DNA from: Bacteroidales bacterium UBA1722
Lineage (GTDB): Bacteria; Bacteroidota; Bacteroidia; Bacteroidales; UBA932
Direction: 5' to 3'
DNA length: 19,334 nt
NCBI GenBank assembly: GCA_002317435.1
Contig: DCIQ01000199.1
Location: 1 to 19,334, forward strand
Below the pieces are notes generated by a model that was not told where the DNA came from, did no database searches, and saw only the letters and a program-made list of their open reading frames with translations. The position numbers and the translations under genes were made by a program. This document shows, one piece after another, positions 14,441 to 19,334 of the stretch (within the stretch, counting starts at the first letter, position 1; each line of letters opens with the position of its first letter).

Positions 14441-16739
14441 TTATGTCTGCACGGGAGACGCTTTCGACTCCCTGGATTTCTTTTATTTTCGATATCAGGC
14501 TGTTAAGTGTCTCGATGTCGTGGACATACAGGTCTATGTAACCTTCGAATATGCCGTCGTGCGCACTTATCATTATTTTTCTCATATTTATGTTCATCTC
14601 GGTGGAGATGCGCCTGGTCAGTTCCCTGAGTATGCCCATCCGGTCTATGCCCATCATCTTCACCCTGGCCAGAGAGGAGAGGATGGTATGCCTTGCCCAG
14701 ACTACATTCACTATCCTGTCGCCCTGTTCGGATGCCAGCTTCTGTGCCTCGGGACAGCTTTTCTTATGTATGTGGACCTCCCCTTCGGAATCCATGAATC
14801 CCACTACCGAATCTCCGGGGATGGGATTGCAGCATTCCGCCGTATGATAGGAGAGCGATTTGTCTATGTTCTCCTTCAGATAGTACTTCCTGTCCTTTCC
14901 GAGTGAACTGGGGTCTGCCTTTTCCTGCCGTGATGCGGTTTCGTCGGCACCGTCACCGGCCATATCATCTTCTTCCGACTCTTTTTTCTTTCCTCCAAGA
15001 AGATTGAATGTCCAGTAGATCACATTCTTCTTGGATTTGTTCTTCTTGAGAACCTTTTCCAGATCGTCGAGGCTTATAAGATGCGACGCTATCTTGCTGT
15101 AGAGTTCTTCTTTTTCTGAAAGGTGGTATTCGTCCAGAAGTTTCTTCAGAACCCGGCTCTGCAGCTGTACATTATATTTTTCCAGCTCCGAGACCAGCAT
15201 CTCGTGTCCTTTCGAGATACTGTAGTTTACATCTTTCTTGAGCGCGTCCGTGACGTGTCCGATGGCTTTCGGGGATTTCAGGAAATCGAGCCATTCCCGC
15301 TGCGGCTGCCGGTTCTCCGCGGTTATTATCTCCACCTGGTCCCCGTCTTTCAGAATGGTGCTGAGAGGGTGAAGCTTGTAGTTTATCTTCGCGGCGATGG
15401 CCTTGTTCCCTATCTGGGAGTGTATCTCGTATGCGAAATCGAGAGCGGTGCATCCCGAGGAGAGTATGACGGTCCGGCCTTTTGGGGTGAAGACGGTAAT
15501 CTGTGAACTGAGGAGGCGGTCGTGGAATTTTCCGAGAAAATCGAGGGCGTTGGCGTCCGGATCATTCAGAATATCCTTCACCATTATGAGCCACCTGTCC
15601 ATCTCATTCTCCCCGGAAGTCGAATTGTTCGGCACGTCCCGGGATGCATTCTTCTTGTATATCCAGTGCGCGGCCAGTCCTCTTTCATCGATGGCGTCCA
15701 TCCTTTCGCTGCGGATCTGTATCTCGACCCAGGAACCGGAGGCACTCATCACGGTGCAGTGGAGGGCTTCATAGCCGTTCAGTTTCGGGGTGGTCACCCA
15801 GTCGCGGATACGTTCCACCATGGATGTGGGGTAGAGGCCGGTTATCAGAGCGTAGATGTTCCAGGCCTGTGTCCTTTCGTCTATGTGCTGTTTCGGCTGG
15901 AAAATGACCCTGACCGCATAGATGTCGAATATCTCTTCGAATTCGACATGCTTCGTCATCATCTTCTTCCACACCGAATAGGGAGTCTTCAGTCTGGTAT
16001 TCACCTTGGCGGAATACCCGTTCCGGCGGAGGACATTCTCTATGGGGGTGATGAAGTCCTTCATGTCCGGATAACGCCTGGCGGCGACCTCGTTCAGTCT
16101 GGTGCTGAGGTCAAGGTATTTTTCCGGCTCCTTGTTCTTCATCCAGATGTTCTCCATTTCGGACTTTATGCTGTAGAGACCTAGCCGGTGGGCCAGGGGG
16201 ATGAAGATGTACATGGTCTCGCTGAGGATTTTCTCCTTCTTGTAGTCCGGCATCGAGCCGATGGTCCTCAGGTTGTGGAGACGGTCCGCCATCTTGATGA
16301 GAATGACTCTTGTGTCGTCATTCAGGGTGAGGAGGATCTTCTTGAAATTTTCCGCCTGGAGATTCTCGGTTTCCATATTGAAAGCGGACTTTATCTTGGT
16401 GAGACCGTCCACCAGGGAGGCGATTTTCTCTCCGAACAGATGACTGATGTCATCCAGAGTGTATTCGGTATCCTCGACCACGTCGTGGAGGAGGGCGGTG
16501 ACTATGGATTTGCACCCCAGACCTATCTCGTCCACCACTATTCTGGCCACGGATATGGGATGGATTATATAAGGTTCTCCGGAGCGTCTGTGCACTCCGT
16601 AATGTGCCTTGTTGGCGAATTCGAAGGCACGGATCACCATATCGAATTCCTCCTGGGTGGCGCACCGTTTCACCGAAGATTCTTTCAATCCTTCGAAAGC
16701 CTTAAGAATCAATTCGTTTTCTTCTGTGGTGAAGTCCAT
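14430..16739 (-). CDS. rel: Bifunctional (p)ppGpp synthetase/hydrolase, Rel/SpoT family
   Basis: A 769-residue long RelA/SpoT homologue that makes and breaks the alarmone (p)ppGpp on ribosomes and in the cytoplasm. The hydrolase HD domain is intact: His50-Arg51 (VHRRSGEPYIIHP), then HDVVED with His85, Asp86 and Glu89-Asp90. The synthetase domain has RLKTPYSVWKKM near residue 250 and NGYEALHCTV near 320 with the key Tyr and His kept, and WVEIQIR. The motif that is RFKD in bifunctional and EFDD in RelA-only enzymes reads RIRD here, fitting the bifunctional class. TGS domain about 410-475 (ITVFTPKGRT), conserved-cysteine part with CCNPIPGDSVVGF, and an ACT domain at about 690-769. Starts 23 bases after ligA. 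Confidence 0.94.
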   Translation of the reverse strand: MDFTTEENELILKAFEGLKESSVKRCATQEEFDMVIRAFEFANKAHYGVHRRSGEPYIIHPISVARIVVDEIGLGCKSIVTALLHDVVEDTEYTLDDISHLFGEKIASLVDGLTKIKSAFNMETENLQAENFKKILLTLNDDTRVILIKMADRLHNLRTIGSMPDYKKEKILSETMYIFIPLAHRLGLYSIKSEMENIWMKNKEPEKYLDLSTRLNEVAARRYPDMKDFITPIENVLRRNGYSAKVNTRLKTPYSVWKKMMTKHVEFEEIFDIYAVRVIFQPKQHIDERTQAWNIYALITGLYPTSMVERIRDWVTTPKLNGYEALHCTVMSASGSWVEIQIRSERMDAIDERGLAAHWIYKKNASRDVPNNSTSGENEMDRWLIMVKDILNDPDANALDFLGKFHDRLLSSQITVFTPKGRTVILSSGCTALDFAYEIHSQIGNKAIAAKINYKLHPLSTILKDGDQVEIITAENRQPQREWLDFLKSPKAIGHVTDALKKDVNYSISKGHEMLVSELEKYNVQLQSRVLKKLLDEYHLSEKEELYSKIASHLISLDDLEKVLKKNKSKKNVIYWTFNLLGGKKKESEEDDMAGDGADETASRQEKADPSSLGKDRKYYLKENIDKSLSYHTAECCNPIPGDSVVGFMDSEGEVHIHKKSCPEAQKLASEQGDRIVNVVWARHTILSSLARVKMMGIDRMGILRELTRRISTEMNINMRKIMISAHDGIFEGYIDLYVHDIETLNSLISKIKEIQGVESVSRADINEE

Positions 16740-16762
16740 CTCCCTTACTCCTATCTTATATG

Positions 16763-18805
16763 TCAGAACAGAGTGTCTTCCGCAGCGGAAGCCTCTCCGA
16801 TCATCTCTGCAAATTTGTTCTCGTCGATTATGGATATACCGAGCTTTTCAGCTTTCCTCAGCTTTTCCGGACCGGCCTTCTCTCCGGCCAGGAGGTAGGT
16901 GGTGGTCCCGCTGACGGAACCGGTATTGCGGCCGCCGTGGGCGGAGATCTTTTTCTTCAGTTCTTCCCGTGAGACCGAGAAGTTTCCCGAGATTACTATA
17001 GTGCACCCTTTCAGTGAATCGGAAAGGGGCTTGTCTTCGTCTTCATCGAGCTCGAACCTCAGGCCGGCTTCCTTCAGTCGGGAGACCATCTCCAGATGTT
17101 CCGCATGGGAGAACCAGTCGAGTATGGTGTCCGCCAGGATGTCCCCCACCTCATCGATGGAGAGAAGCTCCTCCCGGGTGGCATTTTTCAGGGCATCTAT
17201 GGATCTGAATCTGGAGGCCAGCAGCGCGGCTGTGGTCTCACCGATATGCCTTATGCCCAATGCGAAAAGCACTCTGGGGAACGGTACGCTCCCGGATGCG
17301 GCCAGACTCTCCAGCAGGCGTTGCGCGGAGCGCTCCTTCCAGCCTTCCAGCTTCAGCAGGTCCTCCCGGGTGAGTGCATACAGGTCGGGCAGTTCCTTTA
17401 TGAGACCCTTGTCGTACAACTGCGCTACGGTGGCTTCCCCTATCAGGATATCCATCGCCTTTCGCGAAGCGAAATGGAGGAAACGGCCCTGAATCTGCTG
17501 GGGACATCCGTCCTGGTTCGGACAGTAGTGCCTGGCCTCGTCCGCATCTTTCTTCAGCGGCGAGCCGCAGTCGGGACAGACCGTGGGGAAAACCGGTTTG
17601 GGAGAGTCCGGATGGCGTTTTGAAAGTTCCACGCGCGTTATCTTCGGAATAATCTCCCCTCCCTTCTCTACGTAAACGTAATCGTCGATGCGGATATCCA
17701 GGGATATCATCTGCTCAAAATTGTGGAGAGTGGCCCTTTTGACCACGGTTCCGGAGAGTTGGACGGGCTCCAGGTTCGCCACCGGGGTGACGGCGCCGGT
17801 ACGCCCCACCTGATAATCGAAGGAGAACACTCTGGTGAGCGCCTCTTCCGGCTTGAACTTGAAGGCCGTGGCCCATCTGGGGGTCTTCGCCGTGAATCCC
17901 AGCCGCTTCTGCAGGGCGAGGTCGTTCACTTTTATGACGATGCCGTCGGTGGGGAACGGCAGGAACTTTCTTCGGGAATCCCATTCCTCTATGTATTCCA
18001 GCACCTCCTCCATGGAGTGGCATATCCTGGTATGTTCCGATACCGGAAGTCCGTGTTCGCGGGCCCAGGAGATGGCTTCCGTGTGTCTGGCGAACGGAAG
18101 ATTGTCCCCGAGAATGTGGTACAGGACACATTCGAGGCCTCTGTTTCTGACCAGTGAAGGATCCAGAAGTTTCAGGGAACCCGATGCCGCGTTCCTGGGA
18201 TTCGCGAAAGGTGTCTCCTCCTGTGCCTCCTTTTCGGCATTCAACCTGTCGAAAGCATCGTAGGGCATATATATTTCACCCCTTATCTCGAAATCGAAAT
18301 CCGTCTCCCCGACGGATAAGGGGATGGTGCCGATGGTCAATACGTTGGATGTCACATCGTCCCCCCTGGTGCCGTCCCCTCTGGTGAGGGCGCGAACAAG
18401 CCTCCCTTTCTCATACGTGAGGCAGACGGCCGTCCCGTCGAATTTCAGTTCGCAGTTATATTCCGTGTCCCCGCCTGTGACATTGCGGATTCTGGTGTCG
18501 AATTCGGACAGCTCTCCGGGATTATAGGTGTTTCCGAGGGAAAGCATCGGAAAACGGTGAGGATACTGGGAAAATTCCTTTCTGGGAGAGTCTGACAGGT
18601 CACTGCCCACTTTCTGGGTGGGAGAGTCCGCGGAGGCGAATTCAGGGAACATCTTTTCCAGAGTGGCGAGCTCCTGCATCAGCAGGTCGTACTCGAAATC
18701 AGTTATCGTCGGAGCATTCAGAACGTAATAACGTCTGTTGTGTTCCGCAAGTTCCGTCCTGAGTTCTCTGATTCTGGATGCCCCTTGTTTTTTAGTTATC
18801 GCCAT
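16763..18805 (-). CDS. ligA: NAD+-dependent DNA ligase LigA
   Basis: A 680-residue bacterial DNA ligase sealing nicks in replication and repair with NAD+ as adenylate donor. Domain order is complete: Ia domain (LAEHNRRYYVLNAPTITDFE), adenylation domain with catalytic Lys121 in CELKFDGTAVCLTY and RGDGTRGDDVT, FEIRGEIYMP, OB-fold with KTPRWATAFKFKPEE and GRTGAVTPVANLEPV, a four-cysteine zinc finger near 410-435 (CPDCG, YCPNQDGCP), helix-hairpin-helix repeats (about 490-580), and a BRCT domain (about 600-675, GCTIVISGNFS). The start at 18805 is preferred: a 19-codon upstream extension (to 18862) contains the promoter -7 box. First gene of the minus-strand unit. Confidence 0.96.
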   Translation of the reverse strand: MAITKKQGASRIRELRTELAEHNRRYYVLNAPTITDFEYDLLMQELATLEKMFPEFASADSPTQKVGSDLSDSPRKEFSQYPHRFPMLSLGNTYNPGELSEFDTRIRNVTGGDTEYNCELKFDGTAVCLTYEKGRLVRALTRGDGTRGDDVTSNVLTIGTIPLSVGETDFDFEIRGEIYMPYDAFDRLNAEKEAQEETPFANPRNAASGSLKLLDPSLVRNRGLECVLYHILGDNLPFARHTEAISWAREHGLPVSEHTRICHSMEEVLEYIEEWDSRRKFLPFPTDGIVIKVNDLALQKRLGFTAKTPRWATAFKFKPEEALTRVFSFDYQVGRTGAVTPVANLEPVQLSGTVVKRATLHNFEQMISLDIRIDDYVYVEKGGEIIPKITRVELSKRHPDSPKPVFPTVCPDCGSPLKKDADEARHYCPNQDGCPQQIQGRFLHFASRKAMDILIGEATVAQLYDKGLIKELPDLYALTREDLLKLEGWKERSAQRLLESLAASGSVPFPRVLFALGIRHIGETTAALLASRFRSIDALKNATREELLSIDEVGDILADTILDWFSHAEHLEMVSRLKEAGLRFELDEDEDKPLSDSLKGCTIVISGNFSVSREELKKKISAHGGRNTGSVSGTTTYLLAGEKAGPEKLRKAEKLGISIIDENKFAEMIGEASAAEDTLF

Positions 18806-18839
18806 ACCGATTCCCGACAGCCGGGTGAAATTAATCTCA

Positions 18840-18847
18840 CAAATATA
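18840..18847 (-). promoter_or_regulatory. -7 box of the ligA-rel-ispG unit
   Basis: On the minus strand TATATTTG matches TAnnTTTG exactly and lies 34 bases before the ligA ATG, giving a leader of roughly 28 bases. A TTTC at 18872-18869 is a possible -33 element with a 21-base spacer. No other exact -7 box was noticed before the internal genes of the unit, though I did not scan every gene interior for one. Confidence 0.55.
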
Positions 18848-18862
18848 CGAACATTTTTGCAC

Positions 18863-18880
18863 CCCTTTGAAAATAAAGGG
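18863..18880. repeat. Inverted repeat between ligA and the phosphofructokinase gene
   Basis: CCCTTT (18863-18868), a six-base GAAAAT centre, then AAAGGG (18875-18880). It lies in the 110-base divergent gap, just upstream of the ligA -7 box, and may be a binding site serving both genes or chance. Confidence 0.4.
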
Positions 18881-18915
18881 TAAATTCGCCCCTCGTAAAT
18901 ATACATTTATATTAT

Positions 18916-19334
18916 ATGAAGTCTATAGTAATTCTCGCAGGTGGCGGTCCTGCTCCAGGAATCAATACCGTCATAGGTACTATCTCCAAAGTATTCATCT
19001 CGAAAGGTTATCAGGTAATCGGTCTTCACGGCGGGTATTCCGGTCTCTTCTCCAAGGAACCGAGATACGAAATCCTCGATTTCAAGAGGGCTGACGAGAT
19101 ATTCAACCGTGGCGGATCATATCTCATGATGAGCCGTTTCAAACCCACCCAGGAAGATTTCGAGAAGAATTTCAACGAATCGTTCTTCAAGGATAATGAT
19201 ATCAAACTTCTGGTTACCGTAGGTGGCGACGATACCGCCTCTACCGCCAACAGAATCGCCAAGTTCCTCCAGGCGAGGCAGTATCCCATCCAGAACATCC
19301 ACGTGCCCAAGACCATCGACAACGACCTTCCCCT
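18916..19334 (+). CDS. Phosphofructokinase, pyrophosphate-type signature, 3' end outside window
   Basis: The first 139 codons of a 6-phosphofructokinase, open to the window end. It begins MKSIVILAGGGPAPGINTVI, the phosphofructokinase opening loop. Two specificity positions are in view. The GGDG of ATP enzymes is GGDDTAS here (Asp105-Asp106), and PGTIDND of ATP enzymes is PKTIDNDLP (Lys132). Both substitutions mark enzymes that use pyrophosphate as phosphoryl donor and work reversibly in glycolysis. The catalytic Asp135 and Asp137 are present. The start fits the family well; no strong ribosome site is seen and a weak -7-like TACATTTA lies at 18902-18909, close to the ATG. Divergent from ligA. 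Confidence 0.9.
   Translation, partial: MKSIVILAGGGPAPGINTVIGTISKVFISKGYQVIGLHGGYSGLFSKEPRYEILDFKRADEIFNRGGSYLMMSRFKPTQEDFEKNFNESFFKDNDIKLLVTVGGDDTASTANRIAKFLQARQYPIQNIHVPKTIDNDLP

Noticed and set aside
18806..18862. N-terminal extension of LigA
   Set aside because: It contains the exact -7 box, and LigA proteins begin at about the chosen Met.

Overview
The window looks like chromosomal DNA of a Bacteroidota bacterium, most likely an uncultured gut or rumen Bacteroidales. The evidence is: promoters of the Bacteroidetes type (TAnnTTTG near -7, with TTTG upstream in the best case), mostly without strong Shine-Dalgarno sites; two secreted GH29 alpha-L-fucosidases; a Big_5-type envelope protein; an IspG with an internal insertion; and Rel and PPi-PFK variants typical of the group. 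Hand counts of single 60-base lines give about 52% GC in a core gene and about 42-43% in the block at 5.0-8.2 kb. I cannot name a genus.

Layout. 1-2330 (minus): an AldA-type lactaldehyde/glycolaldehyde dehydrogenase, cut by the window edge and broken by two single-base frameshifts, downstream of an NCS2 nucleobase permease. 2331-2442: a divergent promoter region. 2443-4996 (plus): a tight array of a MarR-type regulator, a BI-1/YccA-type membrane protein and a GH29 fucosidase, each separated by 17 bases. 5139-8183: an AT-richer block holding two unrelated poorly characterised P-loop ATPases, a possible small membrane protein on the opposite strand, and a 380-base intergenic region with several short repeats and a clear promoter. 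8189-18805 (minus): ligA, rel (ppGpp synthetase/hydrolase), a Big_5-type envelope protein, a beta-barrel-like protein, ispG, a Na+/Ca2+ exchanger and a second GH29 fucosidase. This reads as one long transcription unit, with start/stop overlaps in its middle. 18916-end (plus): a partial pyrophosphate-type phosphofructokinase, divergent from ligA.

How the genes may work together. The two fucosidases would release L-fucose from glycans outside the cytoplasm. The AldA homologue could oxidise the L-lactaldehyde made during fucose breakdown, but no fucose isomerase, kinase, aldolase or transporter is in view. The ligA-rel-ispG unit is housekeeping (DNA joining, stringent response, MEP isoprenoid pathway), with two envelope proteins and a cation exchanger mixed in. 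The most unusual stretch is the AT-rich two-ATPase islet between the convergent ends of the two fucosidase genes. Its intergenic region carries three 13-bp direct repeats at an exact 23-bp period, a 14-bp tandem duplication, and a 15-bp palindrome overlapping the -33 box of the second ATPase.
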